This document shows, piece after piece, positions 1 to 7,379 of a DNA stretch of 41,673 bases. Origin of the DNA: Anaerolineales bacterium. GTDB taxonomy: Bacteria; Chloroflexota; Anaerolineae; Anaerolineales; Villigracilaceae. The number at the start of each line of letters is the position of its first letter. Position 1 is the stretch's first letter. The notes beneath the pieces were generated by a model, which saw only the letters and a list, made by a program, of their open reading frames with translations, was not told where the DNA came from and did no database searches. The position numbers and the translations under genes were made by a program. Location of the stretch: the NCBI GenBank assembly GCA_020060235.1, contig JAGVAO010000045.1:1-41673 (forward strand), written 5' to 3'.

Positions 1-2653
1 GCGAGATGTGCCCGACCAGGTCGCCGGCCTTGACGCCGCGCTTAATCAGGTCTTGCGTCACCGCTACCATAACGGTCACGCTGCCTTCACCGGGCGAGGC
101 AATCACGCACACGCCGTTTTCGGCATATTTGGCGCGGAACTGGTCTGAGAGTTTGGTCAGCGAGTCCTTGTCCACGCCGGGCATTTCGGCCACCAGCAGG
201 CGTACATCGCCAACCATCTGGACGTTGGCAAGCTGCGCGGTGAAAGTCGAAAGAGCCAACTCGGCGCGGGCGGCTGCCAGTTGCTTTTTGACCGTCGCCA
301 GTTCATCCTGCAAGGATTCGGCTTTGGCGGGGACATCCTCCAAACTGGACTTGAGCGTGGCTGCGACATTTTTCAGCGCCTTGAAGCGCTTCGCGACCAG
401 TTCGTACGCCCCGCGGCCGGTCACCGCTTCGATACGGCGGACTCCAGCCGAGGCGGCTTCCTCACGGGTAATGACGAACAGGCCCACATCCGAGGTGCGC
501 TCGAGGTGCGTCCCGCCGCACAGTTCGTAGGAATGCTTATCGTCCGGGTCGCCGATGGTAATCGTGCGCACGACTTCGCCGTATTTCTCGCCAAAGAGCG
601 CCATTGCGCCCTCGGCAATCGCTTCGTCGCGCGATTTCGTCCTGGGCATGACGGACATATCCGCCGCGACGGCCTCGTTGACCAGGCGTTCGACGCGCTC
701 GATTTGCTCCGCGCTCATCGCTTCGGGATGGTTGAAGTCGAAGCGCAGACGGTCGGGCGCAACCAGTGACCCGGCCTGGCGGGCATGTTCGCCCAGAACC
801 TGGTGCAGGGCCGCGTGCATGAGATGGGTGGCGGTGTGATTGCGCATGATGTCGTGGCGGCGGGCCATGTCCACTTCGGCAATTGCCTTGTCGCCCACGC
901 GCGGACGACCGCTGACAACCTCGCCGATGTGCGAAATCAGCCCAGCCGCCGGGCGGCGAACGTCGGTGATTTCAATCTCCCAGCCAATGCCCCCTTCTCG
1001 GTCTCCCCCCATTGTCTGCGAAAATTGGGGGAGAAGGGAGATGGTACCCGTATCACCAACCTGTCCGCCGGCCTCGATGTAGAAACCGGTGCGCGGGATG
1101 ATGATTTCGACCCGGTCGCCAAACTGGGCTTCAGAGACGGAGCGCCCGTCCACGACCAGGGCCAGGACTTCGGCGTTGACTTGCAGGCTGTTATAGGGGT
1201 CGTATTCGACGCCTTTTTCGCCCAGTTTCCCGGCGGCTTGCAATTCCTTGAAAATCCCGGCGAAGTATTCCGAGTCTTCGCCTCCGAGAGCGCCCATGGC
1301 CTTGCCGCCGCCCGAGGCCAGGCGGTGTTCTTCCATACCAGCGCGGAATCCGGCTTCGTCCACATCCAGGTCTTGTTCGCGGGCAATGTCGCGGGTGATT
1401 TCGAAGGGCAGGCCGTAGGTGGCGTACAGTTCAAAGGCCTTGTGACCGTCCATGACGGTTTGGTCTGATTTTTTCAGTTCATCCAGCAGGTCTTGCAGGT
1501 GGGCCACGCCGCTCTCGACCGTGCGTGCAAAGCGGATTTCCTCGCGGGTCAGGTTTTCGAGAATCGGCTGGCGATTCTTGACCAGTTCGGGGTAGAACGC
1601 GCCGTATTCGTCGATAAAAGCATCCGCCACCCTGGCCAGGAACGGCTCGGTCAGGCCGATTTTGGTCCCGAAGCGGGCCGCGCGGCGGACAATCATGCGG
1701 CAGATGTAGTTGCGCCCGGCATTGCCCGGAACGACCCCATCCGCAATCAGGAAGGCCGCCGAGCGGGCATGGTCGGCAATGACGCGATAGGGCGTGAAAT
1801 CGGCGTACATTTCTTCGCGGGTCTTGCCGGTCAGTTGCGCGAGCACGTCCATCGCGCCGTTGAACAGGTCGGTCTTGTAGTTGGAATCGACGCCTTGCAG
1901 CACAGAGACAATGCGCTCGAAGCCCATGCCGGTATCGACATGCTTGGAGGGCAGCGGTTCGAGGCGGCCATCGTCAAACAGGTTGTACTGGATGAAGACA
2001 TTGTTCCACAGTTCGAGGAAACGGGTGCAATCGCCGTTGACGCCGCACTGGTGCGGCTGTCCGCGCAGGTTGTCATGTTCCTCGCCCAGGTCGATGTGGA
2101 TTTCGGAGCACGGGCCGCAGGGGCCGGTCTCGGCCATTTGCCAGAAGTTTTCCTTGCGCCCGAAGTACAGAACGTGGCTGGGGTCGAAGCCGGGCTGCTT
2201 CTTCCAGATGTCGGCGGCTTCCTCGTCGGTCGGGACGTTGCCCTTGTCATCCTTGAAGCAGGTCGCGTAGAGTTTGTCCTTGGGCAGGCCCCAGACATCG
2301 GTTAGCAGCTGCCACGACCAGGCAATGGCTTCTTCCTTGTAATAGTCGCCAAACGACCAGTTGCCGAGCATCTCGAAAAAAGTGTGATGGGTGTCATCGC
2401 GGCCCACATCGTCGAGGTCGTTGTGCTTGCCGGCCACACGCATACATTTTTGCGAGTTGGCGACGCGGGTGTAATCGCGCTTGTCGGTGCCGAGAAAGAC
2501 ATCCTTGAACTGCACCATGCCCGAGTTGGTGAAAAGCAGGGTCGCATCCCCGCCCGGCACGAGCGACATGGAGGGCACAAAGGTATGCCCGTGCTCGACA
2601 AAGAAATCAATAAAGGTCTGGCGAATTTCGTTTCCGGTCAGTTTTTTGCTCAT
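1..2653 (-). CDS. alaS: Alanyl-tRNA synthetase, C-terminal end cut off by window
   Basis: Cytoplasmic enzyme that charges tRNA-Ala and edits mischarged Ser/Gly. The frame is open from the ATG at 2651-2653 to the left edge (884 codons; the E. coli enzyme has 876), so only the extreme C-terminal tail is missing. Visible in order: N-terminal catalytic domain with TFIDFFVEHGH and AETGPCGPCSE, the FYIEAGGQVGDTG start of the editing region, the HTATH zinc motif, CGGTHLERT, and a C-terminal coiled coil/DHHA1 part ending GVKAGDLVGHIS. A GGAG Shine-Dalgarno lies about 7 nt upstream. An unusual in-frame stretch around 987-1040 encodes LLPQFSQTMGGDREGG next to GDTG and sits on an inverted repeat (see findings). 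No frameshift was seen. Identification is firm; the reading frame was checked at 11-31, 1073-1080 and 2135. Confidence 0.97.
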   Translation of the reverse strand, partial: MSKKLTGNEIRQTFIDFFVEHGHTFVPSMSLVPGGDATLLFTNSGMVQFKDVFLGTDKRDYTRVANSQKCMRVAGKHNDLDDVGRDDTHHTFFEMLGNWSFGDYYKEEAIAWSWQLLTDVWGLPKDKLYATCFKDDKGNVPTDEEAADIWKKQPGFDPSHVLYFGRKENFWQMAETGPCGPCSEIHIDLGEEHDNLRGQPHQCGVNGDCTRFLELWNNVFIQYNLFDDGRLEPLPSKHVDTGMGFERIVSVLQGVDSNYKTDLFNGAMDVLAQLTGKTREEMYADFTPYRVIADHARSAAFLIADGVVPGNAGRNYICRMIVRRAARFGTKIGLTEPFLARVADAFIDEYGAFYPELVKNRQPILENLTREEIRFARTVESGVAHLQDLLDELKKSDQTVMDGHKAFELYATYGLPFEITRDIAREQDLDVDEAGFRAGMEEHRLASGGGKAMGALGGEDSEYFAGIFKELQAAGKLGEKGVEYDPYNSLQVNAEVLALVVDGRSVSEAQFGDRVEIIIPRTGFYIEAGGQVGDTGTISLLPQFSQTMGGDREGGIGWEIEITDVRRPAAGLISHIGEVVSGRPRVGDKAIAEVDMARRHDIMRNHTATHLMHAALHQVLGEHARQAGSLVAPDRLRFDFNHPEAMSAEQIERVERLVNEAVAADMSVMPRTKSRDEAIAEGAMALFGEKYGEVVRTITIGDPDDKHSYELCGGTHLERTSDVGLFVITREEAASAGVRRIEAVTGRGAYELVAKRFKALKNVAATLKSSLEDVPAKAESLQDELATVKKQLAAARAELALSTFTAQLANVQMVGDVRLLVAEMPGVDKDSLTKLSDQFRAKYAENGVCVIASPGEGSVTVMVAVTQDLIKRGVKAGDLVGHIS
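987..1040. repeat. Palindromic GC-rich element inside alaS
   Basis: TCTCCCCC (1002-1009) and GGGGGAGA (1027-1034) form an 8-bp inverted repeat, and CCCTTCTC to the left offers a competing pairing with GAGAAGGG. It encodes an extra run of about 16 residues in AlaS just after GDTG, where synthetases normally continue directly. A shorter look-alike (TTCCCCC/GGGGGAA with an A-rich loop) lies between genes at 5693-5717. Confidence 0.5.
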
Positions 2654-2683
2654 GGAGGCTCCGAGATGGTTAAGAGTGAAGGA

Positions 2684-2689
2684 ATTATA
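2684..2689 (-). promoter_or_regulatory. Candidate -10 box of alaS
   Basis: A perfect TATAAT on the minus strand, 30 nt before the alaS ATG. No convincing TTGACA stands 17 bp upstream; that position lies inside the 23-bp-arm palindrome at 2702-2752, so the palindrome would overlap the -35 region. Confidence 0.55.
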
Positions 2690-2701
2690 TCAAGGGGGAG
2701 G

Positions 2702-2752
2702 GGAGTTTCGATATTCGGTATTCGTTACTCGAATACCGAATATCGAAACTCC
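2702..2752. repeat. Perfect 23-bp-arm palindrome upstream of alaS
   Basis: Arms 2702-2724 and 2730-2752 are exact reverse complements with a 5-bp spacer TTACT. The arm core is CGATATTCGGTATTCG, AT-richer than the surroundings. It lies between an apparent terminator and the alaS -10 box. It could be a dispersed palindromic repeat, an operator, or a stable RNA hairpin in the alaS leader. Confidence 0.9.
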
Positions 2753-2786
2753 AAAACAAAACCCCGGGCTGGGAGAGCGCCGGGGC
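2751..2786 (-). terminator. Apparent intrinsic terminator in the alaS leader
   Basis: Read on the minus strand, CCCCGG (2785-2780) pairs with CCGGGG (2767-2762), extendable by two GC pairs across a bulge, and is followed by TTTTGTTTT. It would stop transcripts coming from the histidine kinase or from the short ORF at 2814-2903 before alaS. Confidence 0.5.
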
Positions 2787-2813
2787 GGGTGGATACAGGG
2801 GTAATTTCTCGCG

Positions 2814-2903
2814 TTACGAGCGGCGCAACCAGCAGGATGTGAAAGCCCCGGCTTTTGCAGCCGGGCGGGTAGCGGAGGCGCGTAAGGCAAGTTCGAGTTT
2901 CAT
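2814..2903 (-). CDS. Putative 29-residue alanine-rich leader peptide upstream of alaS
   Basis: A short ORF starting ATG-AAA-CTC and ending TAA. Seven of its 29 codons are Ala (codons 6, 9, 11, 15, 16, 18, 20). A TATAAT box ends 7 nt before the ATG, the same spacing as the leaderless genes of this window. Codons 13-15 contain CCCGGCT and codons 17-20 contain GCCGGGGC; these can pair with each other, and GCCGGGGC is also exactly complementary to GCCCCGGC at 2786-2779, the 5-prime arm of the downstream terminator. This is the geometry of a ribosome-mediated attenuator ahead of an alanyl-tRNA synthetase. Attenuation of a synthetase operon by a leader peptide is known for E. coli pheST. Alanine is common in GC-rich genomes, so the ORF could be chance. 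Confidence 0.35.
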   Translation of the reverse strand: MKLELALRASATRPAAKAGAFTSCWLRRS

Positions 2904-2910
2904 GGGGCAG

Positions 2911-2916
2911 ATTATA
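2911..2916 (-). promoter_or_regulatory. -10 box 7 nt before the leader ORF
   Basis: Perfect TATAAT on the minus strand, 7 bp past the histidine kinase stop codon. Transcription would start about at the A of the leader ORF's ATG. No clear -35 and no TGn extension. Confidence 0.45.
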
Positions 2917-2923
2917 CCTTAAA

Positions 2924-4693
2924 TCAACCCCTCACCAGCGGTAGTGTGACCGTAAAGGTGCTGCCCTGGCCGGGCTGGCTTTCGACGCGGATTTGGCCTT
3001 TCATCAGTTCGACCAGTTGCTTGGTAATCGATAATCCCAGGCCGGTACCGCGGTTGCGGCTGGTAATGGCGTCATCGACCTGGCGAAACGGCTCGAAGAT
3101 GAATTCCTGTTCGGCAGCCGAGATTCCGCGCCCGGTGTCGAAGACGGCAAATACCCAATGGGTGGCGTCGAGAAGGCGAATATCCAAAATCACCTGTCCC
3201 TGGTCGGTGAATTTGACGGCATTCTCGAGCAGGTTGGTGAAAACCTGCTCGAGGCGGTGTTCATCGCCATACAGCGCTTTGGGCAGGTCGGGCGCAACCT
3301 TCATCTCGAAACCCAGTCCCTTGGCGCTTGCCAGGCCGGAGAAATGCGCATCGAGCCGGTAAAAAAGCGGTTCGAGCGACAGGCGGGCATTTTGCAGAGC
3401 AAGCGTCTCAGCGCCGAGCTGGGCCTGGTCAAGCAGGTCGTCAATAATGCCGCGCAGGTAATTGGTGCTTTCGATAATTTCTTCTGTAAATTCGGCCTGT
3501 TTGGGATTCAACTCGCCAAATGAATTCATTTGCAACAATTCGGCAAAACCCAAAATGCCGCCCAGCGGGGTGCGTAACTCGTGGCTGACCCTTGCAAGCA
3601 GATGGCTCTTGAGGCGGCTGGCTTCCCTGGCCTGCTCGAGCGCAACCGCGAATGCGTTTTCGATTTCCTTGCGGGCAGTAATATCGCGCAAAATAATGAC
3701 CCTGCCCAGAAATTCCTGATAGCGGTCGTACAGGGGAGAAATCTGCAATTCGAACCAGCGGCCGTCCTCGACGGGGATTTCTTCACGGGCGTCGGTTACG
3801 CTCCGGTAACGGTCAACCAGCTCGGGCCAGGCGGCGAACATCCCGGCAACTGATTTGCCAATCGCCCGGGAAGCGGAAATCCCGACCATTTGCGCGGCGG
3901 CTGGGTTGACATCCACAACCAGTCCTTGGGCATCGATGACGACCATGCCGTCCTTCATCTCATCGACAATCAGGTCGCGGGCAATCGGGGCCAGTTCGAC
4001 CAGCCGAAAGCCGAGGATGGCCCAGGTCAGGAACAGGACCGTGACGGTAAAGGCAAAGGGCGTCAGGTCGAGATAAGGGATGGGGTTGAAGCCGGAAAAG
4101 TAGAGAATGTTACCCAACCAGGGGGCCAGCACAGAAATAATCAGGGCTACCGCCTGGCGGCGGTGCAGTCCCTGGCGGCGGCGCAGGGTGCCAAAGACCA
4201 GCATCGTGCCAGCCAGGATTAGCAGATACGAATAGCCAACATGCACCCAATACCAGGGGCCAAATTCAACATTGAAATCTGAAAACGCCCCTGCTTGCAG
4301 CCATTCGGGGTTGACCCAGAAAAGGCCGTGCCAGCGGGTGGTCACGGCAATCAGGCTGGTCAGGGCAGGCACAATGGCGAGGGCGGCCATCCATCGCCGG
4401 GTGAGGGCCTGGCTGCCCCAATTGGAGAATCGGATGGCAAAGAAAAGCCAGAGCAGGGGTGTTGTGGCAATCCCGATATATTTGATTTCCCCAAAAAGCA
4501 CCTTGGTTTGCAAATTGGCCCCGGCGAGTTGCAGGGTATAGAAGACCAGCCATTGCGTCAGGGCCAGCGAAAGGAAGGAGAGCAGCAGGGCATTGCGCGC
4601 AGCCCGGTGCCGCCAGCCATAGTAGGCTATCCAGCAGGCAATCAAAGCGGCGACAAAAACGGGCAAGGCGTAGGGGGTATATTGAAATTGCAT
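2924..4693 (-). CDS. 7TM-PAS sensor histidine kinase
   Basis: Membrane sensor kinase of 589 residues. Residues 1-230 hold about seven hydrophobic segments (HisKA_7TM type); a PAS domain covers about 243-340. The dimerisation/phosphoacceptor helix contains SHELRTP with His371, and the HATPase domain has the N box around Asn491, G1 DTGRG (519-523) and G2 GTGLGLS (549-555), so all catalytic motifs are intact. The ATG at 4691-4693 is preferred: a longer frame to 4879 would overlap the divergent lipase gene and adds no recognisable sequence. AAAGG lies just upstream. No response regulator is encoded next to it, so it is an orphan and its signal and partner are unknown. Confidence 0.93.
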   Translation of the reverse strand: MQFQYTPYALPVFVAALIACWIAYYGWRHRAARNALLLSFLSLALTQWLVFYTLQLAGANLQTKVLFGEIKYIGIATTPLLWLFFAIRFSNWGSQALTRRWMAALAIVPALTSLIAVTTRWHGLFWVNPEWLQAGAFSDFNVEFGPWYWVHVGYSYLLILAGTMLVFGTLRRRQGLHRRQAVALIISVLAPWLGNILYFSGFNPIPYLDLTPFAFTVTVLFLTWAILGFRLVELAPIARDLIVDEMKDGMVVIDAQGLVVDVNPAAAQMVGISASRAIGKSVAGMFAAWPELVDRYRSVTDAREEIPVEDGRWFELQISPLYDRYQEFLGRVIILRDITARKEIENAFAVALEQAREASRLKSHLLARVSHELRTPLGGILGFAELLQMNSFGELNPKQAEFTEEIIESTNYLRGIIDDLLDQAQLGAETLALQNARLSLEPLFYRLDAHFSGLASAKGLGFEMKVAPDLPKALYGDEHRLEQVFTNLLENAVKFTDQGQVILDIRLLDATHWVFAVFDTGRGISAAEQEFIFEPFRQVDDAITSRNRGTGLGLSITKQLVELMKGQIRVESQPGQGSTFTVTLPLVRG

Positions 4694-4730
4694 ATTGAGC
4701 CTTTTGAAAATGCGCAACCAGGATGGCTGG

Positions 4731-4739
4731 ATTTTACCA
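4731..4739 (-). promoter_or_regulatory. Extended -10 of the histidine kinase
   Basis: TGGTAAAAT on the minus strand, 37 nt before the kinase ATG, in the 156-bp divergent gap shared with the lipase gene. Confidence 0.4.
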
Positions 4740-4849
4740 TTCGCGGAATTCACCGAAGAGATGAAAAACAGAACATCTTCGTGCATTCTTATATGTAAAT
4801 CAGACCAAAACTGTGCAATAATAGACTCATTCGCCAAAGGAGGTACGCC

Positions 4850-5680
4850 ATGTTCTTTCCCCCCGGATTCGACAAACAACGCGCCATCGAGTTGGGCAGG
4901 CTGGTTGCCCAGGCCTACCAGCGGTTTGATGATTACAAAATCAACAAACCCTGGAAAATCAAAGACGGCTATACGCTCGTTTGCGAGATTTCGTACCGCA
5001 CATTTTTATCGTTTAATGCGGAGGATGAAGAAAACAAAACCGCCATCGACCGCGAGATGGAGGCCGTCATCGAAAGCCAGCCGGTTTCCTTCGGCCTGGA
5101 AGACATCCTTTACAAAGACGTGCCGATGGGCTTTGTGGCAACCAAAGACTCGACCGCCTACCTGATTTTTCGCGGAACCGTCACCCCGCGCGAATGGCTC
5201 TTCGATGTCAACATCCGAATGCAGAATTATCGGCTCAAAAACTGGGGCAAGGTTTCAGACGGATTCCAGAACATCTACCGGCGCAGTCGCGACAGTTTCA
5301 TGAAGACACTGGCCAAACTTTCGGCAGACTATCCGCTCTTCATCGGCGGACACAGCCTGGGCGGCGCGTTGAGCCTGCTTTCGCTGCCAGATGTCGCCCA
5401 TTCGACCCACTTCAAATCGCCAACGTTGTACAACTTTGGCGGCCCGCGGGTCGGCGATGCTGTTTTTGCAAGCAACTACAACGAGTTGGCCTGGGAAAGA
5501 ACCTTCCGGGTGGTCAATTCCTGCGACCTGGTAACGGCCATCCCGCTGCCGGTTGTCATCCCGGCCCTGCCAAGCGGATACTATACCCATGTCGGGGTGC
5601 CGGTCGAGTTCACTTTCCAGGGCGAAGGGCTGAGCCTCAACCACTCGATGGATACCTATATCGCTGCGCTTCAAGAATAA
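4850..5680 (+). CDS. Class 3 lipase (alpha/beta hydrolase)
   Basis: A 276-residue triacylglycerol-lipase-like hydrolase (Lipase_3 family). The oxyanion strand YLIFRGT is at 104-110, the nucleophile elbow GGHSLGGA places Ser169, the acid is probably Asp226 in NSCDLVTAIP, and the base is His265 in LNHSMD. The family's usual VHxGF is here VSDGF. No signal peptide is visible, so a cytoplasmic or membrane-surface role on lipids is likely; the substrate cannot be told. A strong AAAGGAGG Shine-Dalgarno fixes the start. It is divergent from the histidine kinase. Confidence 0.9.
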   Translation: MFFPPGFDKQRAIELGRLVAQAYQRFDDYKINKPWKIKDGYTLVCEISYRTFLSFNAEDEENKTAIDREMEAVIESQPVSFGLEDILYKDVPMGFVATKDSTAYLIFRGTVTPREWLFDVNIRMQNYRLKNWGKVSDGFQNIYRRSRDSFMKTLAKLSADYPLFIGGHSLGGALSLLSLPDVAHSTHFKSPTLYNFGGPRVGDAVFASNYNELAWERTFRVVNSCDLVTAIPLPVVIPALPSGYYTHVGVPVEFTFQGEGLSLNHSMDTYIAALQE

Positions 5681-5692
5681 GCAGGCAGGGGA

Positions 5693-5717
5693 TTTCCCCC
5701 ACAAAAATCGGGGGGAA
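5693..5717. repeat. Short palindrome between lipase and next gene
   Basis: TTCCCCC (5694-5700) and GGGGGAA (5711-5717) around an A-rich loop. It lacks a T tract on either strand, so it is a weak terminator; it resembles the palindrome inside alaS at 1002-1034. Confidence 0.5.
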
Positions 5718-5797
5718 GTGCGGGTATCAACCGGGTATCGTTCGGCGTACAATAATACTGGCTGGTTTTGCAAACAGAGCTAGGAAGGCGGCCAAAC

Positions 5798-6703
5798 ATG
5801 CCCACTGATACAAACAATCATGAGCCGGTTATGACCGGCGCGCGGCAAACCATGTCGACATGGTCAAAGCGCATCGAATCCTATGACGCCATCCCCGTCA
5901 TCTATCGCAGCGCGCTCGACCCCCAACTGGCAAACACAGCCAATTTTCCGCACATCGTCCTCATTCCCCCGCTCGACAAATTTCTGCGCAAGACCAACCA
6001 GAAATTAATCTGCGACAGCCCGGATGCCATCCAGATTTTGGAACGCAGCGGCAGCCAGGTCGTCAAAAAATGCTATCCATACCAGGGCATCACCATGCTC
6101 GAGCATGGAAGCATTTTATTAAGGTCATGGATAAGTGTTTACGGTCCGACCAGCGAAGGCGGCCTGGATTCCTCGACCTTCGATTTCAACACCGTGATGA
6201 GTGAGCGTCATTTTTCCATTTTCATCAACAAAGCCAGGCCAGCCCCGGCCAGTGTCGATGAGAGTGAATTCAAGGCCGAGCAGGAAAAATTCAAATACCT
6301 CGCCAGCCCGAACTTCAAATTTATGAACTATGGCCGCCATAGTCTCATCATAGGCCAAAAAGTGCGCCAGACCCTCTTGCAGCCCGAAATTCGTGGGGTC
6401 TCCTATAAATTGTTCGGCTGGACCTTTTACCGCACACTCGCCCTGGCAAGCCTGACGGTTCTGACCGGCCAGGAACTCATCTTCATCCAGGACGATGACC
6501 GGGGGGTCAAAAAAGGAGCAAAACATGGCGGGGTCTGGCAATACATCCCCTTGCGTGCCATCGCCTCCACCTCGCTGCAAGAGACCTCCGAAGACCTGCT
6601 GACCCTGACCGTCGCCCTGACCTCCGGCCACACCCTGAACAAAATTTTTGAATCATCAAACAAGGATGAACTTGAGTTGTTGCGCGAACAACTCGGCAAG
6701 TAA
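5798..6703 (+). CDS. Uncharacterised protein, possible tandem PH-like domains
   Basis: 301 residues from the ATG at 5798, chosen because AGGAAGG lies 7-13 nt upstream; an upstream in-frame start at 5768 has none. I do not recognise a named family. There is no signal peptide or membrane segment. Two stretches of beta-strand character end in an amphipathic segment: one near residues 70-160 (ITMLEHGSILLRSWISVYG, then FDFNTVMSERHFSIFI) and the C-terminal one (ELIFIQDDD to NKDELELLREQL), which looks like a bacterial PH domain. Tandem PH-like folding is an inference. A TACAAT box at 5748-5753 and the direct repeat GGGTATC-N4-GGGTATC (5723-5738) lie upstream. Confidence 0.75.
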   Translation: MPTDTNNHEPVMTGARQTMSTWSKRIESYDAIPVIYRSALDPQLANTANFPHIVLIPPLDKFLRKTNQKLICDSPDAIQILERSGSQVVKKCYPYQGITMLEHGSILLRSWISVYGPTSEGGLDSSTFDFNTVMSERHFSIFINKARPAPASVDESEFKAEQEKFKYLASPNFKFMNYGRHSLIIGQKVRQTLLQPEIRGVSYKLFGWTFYRTLALASLTVLTGQELIFIQDDDRGVKKGAKHGGVWQYIPLRAIASTSLQETSEDLLTLTVALTSGHTLNKIFESSNKDELELLREQLGK

Positions 6704-6726
6704 ACCGCCCCGGCGGCTTTCCGGCG

Positions 6727-6735
6727 TGTTATGAT
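6727..6735 (+). promoter_or_regulatory. Extended -10 of a leaderless gene
   Basis: TGTTATGAT ends 6 nt before the ATG at 6742. No Shine-Dalgarno lies between them, so the mRNA should begin at or next to the start codon. Confidence 0.6.
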
Positions 6736-6741
6736 GAAATC

Positions 6742-7317
6742 ATGAACGCCAAACGCTGGGCCTGGGTTTTTCTCCTTCCACTGCTGGCGGCCTGCGCGCC
6801 GTTGGGCGAATGCAATCCGCGCCCGGTTGTCGTCCCCACCCTGCCCGCAATTATCCCCGGTTATACCCAACTCGATACAAGCACCGGCCTGCACATCACC
6901 GGCACCTACCAGGAAATCGACGTCGAAACCTGGCGATTGCGCATTCACGGCAAAGTGGATGCACCGCTCGAATTATCGTACGACGAACTGCGCTGTATGC
7001 CAAAAATGAAATCGCTGGCTACCATCGTCTGCCGGGGGAATTTCGAAGACTCATCCACCTGGGCCGGGGTTCCACTCACGCACATCCTCGACCTGGCAGG
7101 AGTACAGGCCGAAGCGACCCAGATTCGGCTGGTCGGCGCAGATGGCTACACCTCGCATGTGCAACTCAAAGACGCGCTGGACGAAATCAACTTCCTGGCT
7201 TACGAGTGGGAGGGCCAGTCCGTGCCCATCCTGCACGGGTTTCCACTGCGGGCGGCTTTTCCGGCCCTGCCAGGCTACACCTGGGTCAAATGGCTGATGG
7301 AAATCGAAGTCAAATAG
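6742..7317 (+). CDS. Lipoprotein with sulfite-oxidase-type molybdopterin fold
   Basis: 191 residues. An N-terminal signal ends in the lipobox LLAACAP, so the protein should be anchored outside the membrane by a lipidated Cys. The rest matches the Oxidored_molyb (SUOX/YedY) fold: WRLRIHGKVDAPLELSYDEL, then a cysteine in TIVCRGN at the place where the family's Mo-ligating Cys normally sits, GVPLTHILDLAGV, and a C-terminal PALPGYTWVKWLMEIEV. It is short, with no dimerisation domain or heme domain. Whether it still binds molybdopterin and what it oxidises or reduces is unknown. Likely leaderless. It starts 38 nt after the previous gene. Confidence 0.85.
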   Translation: MNAKRWAWVFLLPLLAACAPLGECNPRPVVVPTLPAIIPGYTQLDTSTGLHITGTYQEIDVETWRLRIHGKVDAPLELSYDELRCMPKMKSLATIVCRGNFEDSSTWAGVPLTHILDLAGVQAEATQIRLVGADGYTSHVQLKDALDEINFLAYEWEGQSVPILHGFPLRAAFPALPGYTWVKWLMEIEVK

Positions 7318-7363
7318 GGTTGCGTTTGCATTAATGTAAGCGCTTTCTTAAATGGCGCGCGGG

Positions 7364-7372
7364 TGGTAGAAT
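7364..7372 (+). promoter_or_regulatory. Extended -10 of leaderless MFS gene
   Basis: TGGTAGAAT ends 7 nt before the ATG at 7380; no Shine-Dalgarno. Predicted start of transcription coincides with the start codon. Confidence 0.6.
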
Positions 7373-7379
7373 CGCGCCC

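Noticed and set aside
2654-2923. T-box riboswitch upstream of alaS
   Set aside because: No T-box antiterminator core (AGGGTGGTACCGCG-like) or Stem I features were found in the minus-strand leader; an attenuator is the better reading.
4694-4879. Longer start for the histidine kinase at 4879
   Set aside because: It would overlap the first codons of the divergent lipase gene, and the added residues show no membrane or domain pattern; the ATG at 4693 begins right at the first helix region.
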